A stretch of 9,690 nucleotides of DNA. It comes from Candidatus Sumerlaeota bacterium (lineage in GTDB: Bacteria > Sumerlaeota > Sumerlaeia > JADFCT01). Position numbers and translations under genes: made by a program. Numbering within the stretch: the stretch's first letter is position 1; each line of letters opens with the position of its first letter. Of the stretch, positions 1-6,269 are shown piece after piece. Where the stretch lies: contig JADFCT010000119.1 of NCBI GenBank assembly GCA_017161665.1, forward strand, positions 1 through 9,690, in the 5' to 3' direction. The notes under the pieces were generated by a model. It had not been told where the DNA came from. It saw only the letters and a program-made list of their open reading frames with translations, and did not search any database.

Positions 1-114
1 CCGTCGAGTCTGCGCAGTTGAAAACGCTGATTGATCGCCGTCGGCGCCGTCACGCTTTTTGCGCGCGCTGCGCGGCAAAAATCGCGCCGGCGCCTCCGTC
101 GCTTGTTCGTCAGA

Positions 115-186
115 CCCAGGGCTCCGCTCCCTATCGGTCGCTCCACCCTGGGCTCGTATATGTCCGCCACCTTCGGGGCTTGGCGG
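115..186. repeat. Double-hairpin palindromic repeat unit
   Basis: CCCAGGG at 115-121 pairs with CCCTGGG at 146-152, enclosing a pyrimidine-rich loop. A second hairpin follows at once: CCGCCA at 164-169 pairs with TGGCGG at 181-186 and is closed by a CC-TTCG-GG tetraloop. A 'CCCAGGGCTCCGCTC ... CCCTGGGCT' unit followed by a short second hairpin resembles dispersed intergenic repeats I associate with Planctomycetes and relatives; their spurious translations contain strings like 'TQGSAPYRSLHPGL'. The structure is seen directly. The family assignment is from memory, and only one copy lies in this window. Confidence 0.5.
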
Positions 187-246
187 ATGTTTGGCCCCTG
201 GGACGCGGGCCTAATCCAAAATCGGCGCCGCGCCCTATGGTTCCCA

Positions 247-284
247 GCGTCGTCGCGCCCAACGGATCCCTGCGTCGTCGCGCC
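247..284. repeat. 13-bp direct repeat, two copies
   Basis: GCGTCGTCGCGCC occurs at 247-259 and again at 272-284, 25 bp apart start to start. The 12-bp spacer is unique. It lies between the palindromic repeat and the hairpin cluster upstream of serS. A tandem protein-binding site is possible, but chance similarity in GC-rich DNA is also plausible. Confidence 0.35.
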
Positions 285-336
285 TTGGCGTTTATAGGAA
301 CCCACGGCGCCCCGAGGTCATTTTCATCATTTGCTG

Positions 337-414
337 TGTCCATTTTGATGGACATGAGCAACTCATTGGTACGGTTGAAATCGTACCGCAGCGCCTCAGA
401 GGTCGCTGAGGCGC
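337..414 (+). promoter_or_regulatory. Cluster of four perfect hairpins upstream of serS
   Basis: Four inverted repeats follow each other with almost no spacer. TGTCCA (337-342) pairs with TGGACA (349-354), loop 6. TGAG (355-358) pairs with CTCA (362-365), loop 3. GGTACG (368-373) pairs with CGTACC (382-387), loop 8. GCGCCTCAG (391-399) pairs with CTGAGGCGC (406-414), loop 6. A weaker fifth, GGGCG (432-436) with CGCCT (445-449), follows. The density suggests a structured RNA: either a 5' leader acting on serS and the small ORF at 430, or a separate small RNA. It is not a recognisable T-box (no AGGGTGGNACCGCG-like antiterminator) nor a known riboswitch. No T-tract follows the last strong stem, so simple termination is unlikely. 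Confidence 0.45.
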
Positions 415-429
415 CACCGAGGGGAGACG

Positions 430-501
430 ATGGGCGATGACAAGCGCCTGCTGGACAGAGGGGATTGCCGGTCGTGTATCTTTTTCAATCGCCGGGCTTG
501 A
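430..501 (+). CDS. Possible 23-codon leader peptide before serS
   Basis: An ATG at 430 is preceded by AGGGGAG at 420-426 (3-nt spacer), the same heptamer that serves serS at 585-591. The frame reads MGDDKRLLDRGDCRSCIFFNRRA and stops with TGA at 499-501, 95 bp before the serS start. It follows directly on the hairpin cluster at 337-414. It has a CxxC pair and is charged, but it contains only one serine codon (TCG at 472), so classical serine-dependent attenuation is not supported. It may be a leader peptide, an uncharacterised small protein, or a chance ORF. The ribosome site is the only positive evidence. Confidence 0.25.
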   Translation: MGDDKRLLDRGDCRSCIFFNRRA

Positions 502-584
502 TTTTCGCCCACCGGTGGTTCTATGTTTTTGGCGCCGTTGGGTCGGGTTCATCAACTGTTCGCCGAAGGCGCTTATTGGAATTC

Positions 585-591
585 AGGGGAG
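585..591 (+). promoter_or_regulatory. serS Shine-Dalgarno site
   Basis: AGGGGAG lies 5 nt before the ATG at 597. It decides the serS start in favour of 597 over an upstream in-frame start at 465, which would add 44 residues with no family resemblance and no comparable ribosome site. Confidence 0.8.
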
Positions 592-596
592 AAGTC

Positions 597-1880
597 ATGC
601 TTGACGCTCGTTTTGTGTTGGACAATCAGGAAGCCGTAGCGGCCAATTGCCTCCACCGTAATGTGTCGGTGGATATCGGTCAAGTGGTCGTGGCATTGAA
701 CCGACGTCGGGATGCGCAACAGGAACTTGACCAGGCGCGCGCGCGTCAGAATGAAGTGGCCAATCAGGTCCGGTCCGCCCGGACGCCGGACGAGCGCCTT
801 CCGCTGATCGAAGAAGGCAAGGAACTCAAGACGCGGGTGGCGGAGTTGGAAGATGCCTTTCGCCGGGCTGGCGAGGAGGCCGAGGCCCTCCTGGGCCGAA
901 TCCCCAACATGAGCCATCCCGACGCGCCCATCGGCAAGACGGATGCAGACAACAAGGAAATCAAGGTCTGTGGGACGCCACGGACCTTTGACTTTCAGCC
1001 CCGCGATCATGTGGAACTGGGTCGTATCTGCCGTCTCATGGATTTCGAGGCCGGCGCCGATGTGGCGGGGGCGAATTTTTATTTTCTCCGCAACGAAGCC
1101 GTTTTTCTGGAGATGGCTTTGTGTCAATATGCCATGCGCCTGATCCAGTCACGGGGCTATGAGCCGAACACGACGCCCGACGTGGCGCGGGCGAGCATTC
1201 TGGAAGGGGCGGGCTTCATCCCCCGCGGCGAGGAGACACAGATTTACTCCATTGCCAACACGGATTTGTGCATGGTGGCCACGGCCGAGATCACGCTGGG
1301 CGGGATGATGGCGGGTAAGATTCTCGCGTCCGACCAGTTGCCCATGCGCCTGGGCGGTCTGTCTCATTGTTTCCGGACGGAGGCCGGCGCCCACGGCCGG
1401 GCTTCGAAGGGGCTTTATCGCGTCCATCAGTTTACGAAGGTCGAGATGTTCGCTTATGCGACGCCGGACGAGTCGCCGGCGATCCACGAAGAGATGCGCC
1501 AGATTGAAGAGGATATTTTCAATGGCCTGGGCGTGCCTTTCCGCGTCGTGGATATCTGTACGGGCGATCTGGGCGGTCCGGCCTATCGCAAATATGACCT
1601 GGAAGCCTGGATGCCGGGCCGGGGGGACGGGGGCGAGTGGGGCGAGGTGACCAGCACGTCGAACTGCACGGAGTATCAGGCCCGTCGTCTGAAGGTCCGT
1701 TATCGCAAGGAGACGGGCGCGAAACCCGAGTTCGTACACACGCTGAACGGCACGGCGGTGGCTTGCAGCCGCGCCATTATCGCCATCCTGGAGAACTATC
1801 AGAACGCGGACGGTTCTGTCGACGTGCCCGAGGCTCTCAAACCCTACCTGCATTTCGATCGGATCGAGCCGAAACTTTAG
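597..1880 (+). CDS. serS: Seryl-tRNA synthetase
   Basis: Cytoplasmic class II aminoacyl-tRNA synthetase that charges tRNA-Ser (and tRNA-Sec where present) with serine using ATP. The 427-aa product matches the usual bacterial length. Residues 1-100 or so form the N-terminal helical-hairpin arm that grips the long variable arm of tRNA-Ser. The catalytic core shows the TAE serine-binding motif at 229-231, class II motif 2 at about 258-284 (CFRTEAGAHGR ... LYRVHQFTKVE), the TSTSNCTEYQARR segment at about 352-364, and motif 3 at about 383-402 (LNGTAVACSRAIIAILENYQ). Motif 2 has GRASKG where many homologues have GRDTRG, and motif 3 has the TAVACSR form; both look like lineage variation because the key Arg and Glu residues remain. 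The start at 597 is set by the AGGGGAG site and by the typical MLDARFVLDN beginning. A long structured leader lies upstream. Lon follows after 180 bp with no strong terminator between, so some cotranscription is possible. Confidence 0.97.
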   Translation: MLDARFVLDNQEAVAANCLHRNVSVDIGQVVVALNRRRDAQQELDQARARQNEVANQVRSARTPDERLPLIEEGKELKTRVAELEDAFRRAGEEAEALLGRIPNMSHPDAPIGKTDADNKEIKVCGTPRTFDFQPRDHVELGRICRLMDFEAGADVAGANFYFLRNEAVFLEMALCQYAMRLIQSRGYEPNTTPDVARASILEGAGFIPRGEETQIYSIANTDLCMVATAEITLGGMMAGKILASDQLPMRLGGLSHCFRTEAGAHGRASKGLYRVHQFTKVEMFAYATPDESPAIHEEMRQIEEDIFNGLGVPFRVVDICTGDLGGPAYRKYDLEAWMPGRGDGGEWGEVTSTSNCTEYQARRLKVRYRKETGAKPEFVHTLNGTAVACSRAIIAILENYQNADGSVDVPEALKPYLHFDRIEPKL

Positions 1881-2060
1881 GACCGCTTGCCCCGGCGCCG
1901 CCTGGACGCGCGCGGATTTTGCGTTAACCCTTTCGATGGCCGGGCGATCCGTTTCGCTGGACCTTGGTTGCGCAAAGCCCGGATTCGCGGCTTTTCGTTA
2001 CGGCATGGCGCGGTCCCGTCCCATCATTTCAGACATTTTTTGTTAGCAAGGTAAAAACTC

Positions 2061-4427
2061 ATGAACCGCTTAGACAGCCTCCTGCTTCCGGTCGTGCCGT
2101 TGCGCGAGCTGGTGGCCTTTCCCCAAACCCTGCTGCCGATCTTCGTGATTCGGCCTCAATCCCTTCAGGCAATGGAAACGGCCCTGGACAACGACAAACG
2201 CATCTTCCTCGTGGCCCAAAAAAATGAAGAGACCGACGATCCGCAAAAGGACGACCTGTACACTTACGGCGTTGTGTCCGAGATCATGCAGGTCATGCGG
2301 CTGCCGGACGGCTCGATCAAAGCCCTGGTCGAAGGGCGCATGACGGCTGTGGCCGAAAACTATGTGACGCGGGACGACCAACTTGCGGCGCTGGTCACCC
2401 CCCTGGCCGAAACCGTGACGCGGGACAAGAAACTCAAGGCCCTGACGCGCGCCCTCAAAACACAGTTCGAGACCTATGTCACGTTGTCCCATCGCATCCC
2501 CGATGATGTGTTTCTGAGCACGAAAAGCATCGACGACCCCATCAAATTCGTGAATTCCGTGGCGAACTACAGCCACATCTCTGTGGCGGACAAGCAGCAG
2601 ATCCTGGAAGAACAGAATGTCAACAAACGATTCATTCTGCTCAACCGGATCCTGAGTCACGAGAATGAACTGTTGGAGCTGGAAACGGCGATCATGGATC
2701 AGGTCAAGACCCAGATCGGCAAGAACCAGAAGGAATATTTTCTTAACGAACAGATTCGGGCCATTGAGAAGGAACTCGGCGTTTCCGGCGATCAGGATAA
2801 CGATCTGGATGAACTGAATGACATGATCGAAGGGGCCCGCATGAGCGACGAGGCCTATGAAAAAGCGACGAAGGAACTGACCCGGCTGTCGCGGATGCAG
2901 CCCATGTCGCCGGAAGCCACCGTCTCACGCACCTATATCGAAATTCTGTCCGAACTGCCCTGGGAAAATCGGACCGAAGACAATCTGGATCTCAAACATG
3001 CGCAGGAGATCCTGGACCGGGACCATTATGGCCTGGACAAAATCAAGGAGCGGATCATTGAGTATCTCGCCGTTCTGAGTTTGTCGAAACAGATCAGCGG
3101 GCCGATCCTGTGTCTGGTGGGGCCGCCGGGGGTGGGGAAAAGTTCGCTGGCCAAATCCATCGCGGGGGCTGTGGGGCGGGAATTCGCCCGGATCTCACTG
3201 GGCGGCGTGCGGGACGAAGCCGAAATCCGGGGCCATCGCCGAACCTACATTGGATCGCTGCCGGGCAAGATCGTTCAGTCCATGCGAAAGACGGGGGCGA
3301 TCAATCCGGTCCTGCTCCTGGACGAGATCGACAAACTCAGTTCCGATTTTCGTGGCGATCCGTCGTCGGCGCTCCTGGAGGTTCTGGACCCCGAACAGAA
3401 CAAGACCTTCAACGATCATTATCTGGAAGTGGACTATGATCTGTCGAACGTCATGTTCATTACCACTGCCAATACGCTGCAACATACGCCCAAGCCGCTC
3501 CTGGACCGGATGGAGGTGTTGCGCATTCCCGGATACACGGAATACGAAAAGCGCCACATCGCCCAGCAATTTCTGGTTCCGAAGCAGACCAAGGCCAACG
3601 GGTTGGATCCCCAACGGATCACCTTCAGCGATGGGGCGATTCAGACCATCATCACCCAGTACACACGGGAGGCGGGCGTCCGGAATCTGGAACGCGAGAT
3701 CGCCTCCATCTGCCGCAAGGTGGCGCGGGAAAACGTGGAGATGAAGCGGCCCAAACGTCGCGTGACGGTGACCCCCAAGCGGGTGCGCGCCGCCCTGGGG
3801 CCGGTCCGCTTCAAGGATATGGAACTACACAAAAAGAGCGAAGTCGGCGTGGTCACGGGGCTGGCCTGGACAGAGGTGGGCGGGGAACTCTTGCCCGTCG
3901 AAACGATGGTGATGAAAGGCAAAGGCGAGTTGGGGCTGACCGGCAAGATGGGCGACGTCATGCAGGAATCGGCCCGGGCGGCCTTGAGTTACGTGCGCGC
4001 CCACTGCGAGGAATTCGATATCGATCCGGATTTCAAAACCAAGTTTGACATACACATTCACGTCCCCGAAGGCGCCATCCCCAAGGATGGCCCCTCGGCG
4101 GGGGTGGCGATGGCCACCTCCCTGATATCCGCTTTGTCCAAGACACCGGTTCGACAGGATTTGGCCATGACGGGCGAGATCACATTGCGGGGCAAGGTGC
4201 TGAAAATCGGCGGCCTGAAGGAAAAGGCGCTGGCGGCCCACCGGGCGCGCATCAAGACGATCGTACTGCCCAAGGACAATGAAGGCGATCTGGAAGAAAT
4301 CGCCGCCGAAGTGCGCGATCAGTTGGAATTCGTTCTCGTCGAAAATCTGGACCAGGTTTTCGACGCTGCCTTTAACAAAGGCGCGACCCAGAAGCGCCTC
4401 AACCGGCGCAGCGCCAGGAGGTCATGA
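2061..4427 (+). CDS. lon: ATP-dependent Lon protease (LonA type)
   Basis: Cytoplasmic homo-oligomeric AAA+ serine protease that degrades misfolded and short-lived regulatory proteins. The 788-aa product is full length. Order: Lon substrate-binding N domain (about 7-200, opening LLLPVVPLRELVAFPQTLLP), a helical linker (about 200-300), the AAA+ module with Walker A GPPGVGKS at 354-361 and Walker B VLLLDEID at 417-424, then the protease domain from about 595. The catalytic dyad is intact: Ser679 in PKDGPSAGV (codon 4095-4097) and Lys722 in GLKEKALAAH (codon 4224-4226), the same numbering as E. coli Lon. The ATG at 2061 follows a modest AAGG at 2048-2051 with a longish spacer, but the N-terminal sequence fits the family exactly. 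No clear CIRCE, HAIR or sigma-32-type box is visible in the 180-bp upstream gap. The end of the gene carries the ribosome site of the next gene. The C-terminal tail (about 775-788) is basic and Arg-rich. Confidence 0.98.
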   Translation: MNRLDSLLLPVVPLRELVAFPQTLLPIFVIRPQSLQAMETALDNDKRIFLVAQKNEETDDPQKDDLYTYGVVSEIMQVMRLPDGSIKALVEGRMTAVAENYVTRDDQLAALVTPLAETVTRDKKLKALTRALKTQFETYVTLSHRIPDDVFLSTKSIDDPIKFVNSVANYSHISVADKQQILEEQNVNKRFILLNRILSHENELLELETAIMDQVKTQIGKNQKEYFLNEQIRAIEKELGVSGDQDNDLDELNDMIEGARMSDEAYEKATKELTRLSRMQPMSPEATVSRTYIEILSELPWENRTEDNLDLKHAQEILDRDHYGLDKIKERIIEYLAVLSLSKQISGPILCLVGPPGVGKSSLAKSIAGAVGREFARISLGGVRDEAEIRGHRRTYIGSLPGKIVQSMRKTGAINPVLLLDEIDKLSSDFRGDPSSALLEVLDPEQNKTFNDHYLEVDYDLSNVMFITTANTLQHTPKPLLDRMEVLRIPGYTEYEKRHIAQQFLVPKQTKANGLDPQRITFSDGAIQTIITQYTREAGVRNLEREIASICRKVARENVEMKRPKRRVTVTPKRVRAALGPVRFKDMELHKKSEVGVVTGLAWTEVGGELLPVETMVMKGKGELGLTGKMGDVMQESARAALSYVRAHCEEFDIDPDFKTKFDIHIHVPEGAIPKDGPSAGVAMATSLISALSKTPVRQDLAMTGEITLRGKVLKIGGLKEKALAAHRARIKTIVLPKDNEGDLEEIAAEVRDQLEFVLVENLDQVFDAAFNKGATQKRLNRRSARRS
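4416..4422 (+). promoter_or_regulatory. Perfect Shine-Dalgarno within the lon 3' end
   Basis: AGGAGGT lies in the last codons of lon, 6 nt before the ATG at 4429. It favours that start over an out-of-frame ATG at 4424 and over the upstream in-frame start at 4279, which lies deep inside lon. With the lon stop at 4425-4427, it indicates translational coupling. Confidence 0.85.
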
Positions 4428-4428
4428 A

Positions 4429-4749
4429 ATGCCAATCTATGAATATGCCCATAACGATGCGAACACAAACTGTCCGAAGGGACAGACCTTTGAAATGAGT
4501 CAATCCATCAAAGACGACGCCTTGACGGTGTGTCCGGCGTGTGATGGGGCGGTCCGACGGCTCATCAGCGCGCCGGGGATCTGCACACCCAAGACCAACG
4601 CGGAACTCAAGAACCTGGGCTTCACAAAACTCGTCAAACGGGATACGGGCGTTTATGAAAATGTCACGGCCGTCGGTGGCGAGAGCAGGGTCATGGAAGC
4701 GGGCAAACCCGAGACCATCCCCCATGTGCACAAGCGGATTTCCGATTAA
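4429..4749 (+). CDS. FmdB-family small zinc-ribbon protein
   Basis: A 106-aa protein that opens with the family hallmark MPIYEY and continues with ...FEMSQSI ... CPAC ... VRRLISAPG, the layout of the FmdB/CxxC_CxxC_SSSS putative regulatory proteins. These are small, probably cytoplasmic, metal-binding proteins of unclear function; a regulatory role was proposed for FmdB. Cys35 and Cys38 form an intact second knuckle. The first knuckle is altered: the usual CxxC appears as C15-P-K-G18, so one ligand is missing; His8 could substitute. The C-terminal region (about 55-106, with a GFTKLVKRDTGVYENVTA segment) carries no further pattern I recognise. The gene begins one base after the lon stop, so it is very likely cotranscribed and translationally coupled with lon, which may hint at a link to proteolysis. 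The start is set by the AGGAGGT site. Confidence 0.9.
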   Translation: MPIYEYAHNDANTNCPKGQTFEMSQSIKDDALTVCPACDGAVRRLISAPGICTPKTNAELKNLGFTKLVKRDTGVYENVTAVGGESRVMEAGKPETIPHVHKRISD

Positions 4750-4757
4750 ACTGACGT

Positions 4758-4778
4758 CATGGGCGAGGCGCGCCCATG
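4758..4778 (+). terminator. Hairpin after the FmdB-like gene
   Basis: CATGGGCG (4758-4765) pairs perfectly with CGCCCATG (4771-4778) around a 5-nt loop, eight bases after the stop codon. Position and strength suit the end of the lon block, but no T-tract follows, so it may be a weak terminator or a 3' mRNA-stabilising stem. Confidence 0.35.
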
Positions 4779-4891
4779 GAGGCTATGCCGCTTTCCTCTG
4801 GTGGGAGGGACACGTGCTGCGACCCTTTATCCTAAAAACGGCAGTTGCTCGTAGCGAATAGACGCAAACCATTGTATTCTGATGCTTTGCG

Positions 4892-4931
4892 AAAAAGCCT
4901 CAACTCACCTGACGGGTGAGCCTACGTTTTT
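4892..4931. terminator. Symmetric hairpin, possible bidirectional terminator
   Basis: CTCACC (4904-4909) pairs with GGTGAG (4915-4920) around TGACG. An A5 run lies upstream (4892-4896) and a T5 run downstream (4927-4931), so each strand reads hairpin then T-tract. It sits between converging genes (FmdB-like ending 4749, ApbE-like ending 4996), the expected place for a shared terminator. The T-tracts begin 6-7 nt from the stem, further than in a textbook terminator, unless the A and T runs themselves extend the stem past an internal loop. It may instead be one copy of a dispersed repeat. Confidence 0.45.
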
Positions 4932-4995
4932 ATCTCAACGCCTGAGAACACAAGCGTTAGGCCTCTCCATCAACGCTCAAAAGCCGCATTTAGGT

Positions 4996-6114
4996 TTATC
5001 GGATCCTGTCGAGTTCATCGTTTGATTCGGGAATGGGAAAGATTTTCAGCCGGGGGTCGAGGATGTCGTCCAGCATATCGCCCATTCCGGGTGTCGCCAG
5101 GATTTCCCAGGTCTCCGCGTCGCCGTTGAGGATCAAGGCGTCCGTTCCGGCTGGCAACAGCGACAATCCATCGGGTCCGTGGACTTCAAGGGCTGAAGCC
5201 CATATCCAGGCGTCCACGGCGCGCGAGGCGATGACAATGATCGCTGGCGCCGACGCTGCCGGTCGCCCCGAACGGGGATCCACGGTCAGGCTGTAGCGTT
5301 GCCCTTCAATGCGCATGAAACGGCCTTGGCGTCCGGCCGTCACAACGGCCGCGTTGGATACGCTGATCTTCCCCAGCCGGCCCGCGCCGAAGGGGTCGCG
5401 AATCGGATGATCCCACAGGTCGCCTTCAGCAGGCTGGCCGAAATAAATCCGCTGCGCCCCCAACTCCACGGAGCCATTTTCAATGCCGGCGTCTTTCATT
5501 GCCTGCGCGGCCTGGTCCATGCCCCAGGCCAGGGCGAACCCGTCCAGATTTAACTGCACGGTTGGCGTCTTTCGGATCACCAATCCATCCGCAAGGATCA
5601 GGTCCTCCCAGCGCGAAGCGGCGCGGGCTTTCTCGATGGCCGCCTGTTCCGGGAGGCGATCAATCTCGGCCGCCTGACGCCACAAGCGAATCAATGGCTC
5701 GTCGGTCACATCGAATGTTCCCAGCGTTTGGCGATACCCTTCCTCCGCCAGGCGCAGCGCCTCCGACACCTGAACCGACATCTCCATGGGGACGCCTGTT
5801 TCATTCCATGCATTGAAGCGGGCAACTTGCGACTCCGCGCCCCAGGTGGTCAGCAGCGATTCCGTGTCGCGTAAGGCCACCACGCCTTCGTCCAAAGCCC
5901 CCTGAACCGTTTCCGAATTCATTACCCGATGCTGAACGACCAACAGTCGGCAATGGGTATTCATAACCCCTGAGGGAATCCGTGAAATGATGAGGGGTAA
6001 ATGGGATTGTTCGTCCCAGCGCCGCCAGAAAGCGCCCACCAGAATCACAAGCACGATGAAGACAAGACCGGCGACGGCTTTTCGGTCCGCCTGACCGGAT
6101 AAACGACGGGGCAT
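4996..6114 (-). CDS. Membrane-anchored ApbE-family protein, degenerate active site
   Basis: ApbE proteins (FAD:protein FMN transferases) attach FMN to threonine of exported flavoproteins such as NqrC/RnfG. This 372-aa protein follows the family layout after one N-terminal membrane segment (about residues 13-29): MNTHCRLLVV at 51 (usual MGT), GTFDVTDEPLIRLW at 132-145 (usual GAFDPTVGPLVxLW), NLDGFALAWGMD at 189-200 (usual DLGxIAKGYAVD), SVELGAQ at 215-221 (usual NLGGD/N), YSLTVDPRSGRP at 274-285 (usual SHIIDPRTGRP), and AWIWASAL at 302-309 (usual ADALATAL). In that last motif the metal-ligand Asp aligns with Trp303, with an Asp two residues earlier at 301, and Thr is Ser307. The IAKG lysine, the GGD/N motif and the His before IDP are also replaced. 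Several conserved positions are therefore lost, and it may not be an active transferase. There is no lipobox cysteine. The start at 6114 is set by AAGGGA (6120-6125, 5-nt spacer); an in-frame ATG at 6144 has no ribosome site. No flavoprotein partner is visible. Confidence 0.85.
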   Translation of the reverse strand: MPRRLSGQADRKAVAGLVFIVLVILVGAFWRRWDEQSHLPLIISRIPSGVMNTHCRLLVVQHRVMNSETVQGALDEGVVALRDTESLLTTWGAESQVARFNAWNETGVPMEMSVQVSEALRLAEEGYRQTLGTFDVTDEPLIRLWRQAAEIDRLPEQAAIEKARAASRWEDLILADGLVIRKTPTVQLNLDGFALAWGMDQAAQAMKDAGIENGSVELGAQRIYFGQPAEGDLWDHPIRDPFGAGRLGKISVSNAAVVTAGRQGRFMRIEGQRYSLTVDPRSGRPAASAPAIIVIASRAVDAWIWASALEVHGPDGLSLLPAGTDALILNGDAETWEILATPGMGDMLDDILDPRLKIFPIPESNDELDRIR

Positions 6115-6142
6115 AGTGGTCCCTTGAAAAGTTAAATTGAGC

Positions 6143-6155
6143 ATTCGTTTCGAAT
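6143..6155 (-). promoter_or_regulatory. Small dyad upstream of the ApbE-like gene
   Basis: ATTCG (6143-6147) and CGAAT (6151-6155) form a perfect dyad with a 3-nt centre, in an AT-rich patch 29 bp upstream of the ApbE-like start at 6114. An upstream TTGGCT (minus strand, complement of 6171-6176) could be a -35 element, but no well-spaced -10 goes with it. Its position would suit an operator or promoter. Evidence is weak. Confidence 0.2.
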
Positions 6156-6269
6156 AAAACGATCATCAAAAGCCAATGGGGATGGTCGCTGTCCTTCCGA
6201 CTCCTTTCCGGGGACGGTATTCCCGGGTCCCCAGGGTCTTTTCCCACACCCTCTTGCCTGGTCACAGGA

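Larger units (their letters stand above)
1..336. other. Gene-poor left end, no convincing CDS
   Basis: No recognisable gene is seen in this stretch. One plus-strand frame is open from the window edge to position 440; it starts VESAQLKTLIDRRRRRHAF and runs straight through the double-hairpin repeat at 115-186. It could be the tail of a gene lying upstream, but the Arg/Pro-rich composition and the passage through a palindromic repeat suggest non-coding DNA. The stretch is rich in GGCGCC and CGCG words. TTTTTGC at 56-62 faces GCAAAAA at 75-81 across a GC-rich centre. No promoter could be placed with confidence. Confidence 0.4.

Noticed and set aside
18..440. A 140-codon plus-strand ORF starting at TTG
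   Set aside because: It runs through the palindromic repeat and the hairpin cluster, has a composition expected of non-coding GC-rich DNA, and lacks a ribosome site. A tail of an upstream gene cannot be excluded.
465..596. N-terminal extension of serS from position 465
   Set aside because: The 44 extra residues do not fit the family, and AGGGGAG directly precedes the ATG at 597.
337..596. A T-box leader for serS
   Set aside because: No T-box antiterminator consensus is present and no terminator-like hairpin with a T-tract precedes serS.
2030..2060. CIRCE-like heat-shock operator before lon (GTTAGCA ... ACTC)
   Set aside because: Only scattered bases match and there is no inverted GAGTGCTAA half-site.
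6210..6232. GGGGAC/GTCCCC inverted repeat as a terminator of the coiled-coil gene
   Set aside because: The stem is only 6 bp with an 11-nt loop and no T-tract on the minus strand, so termination is not supported.
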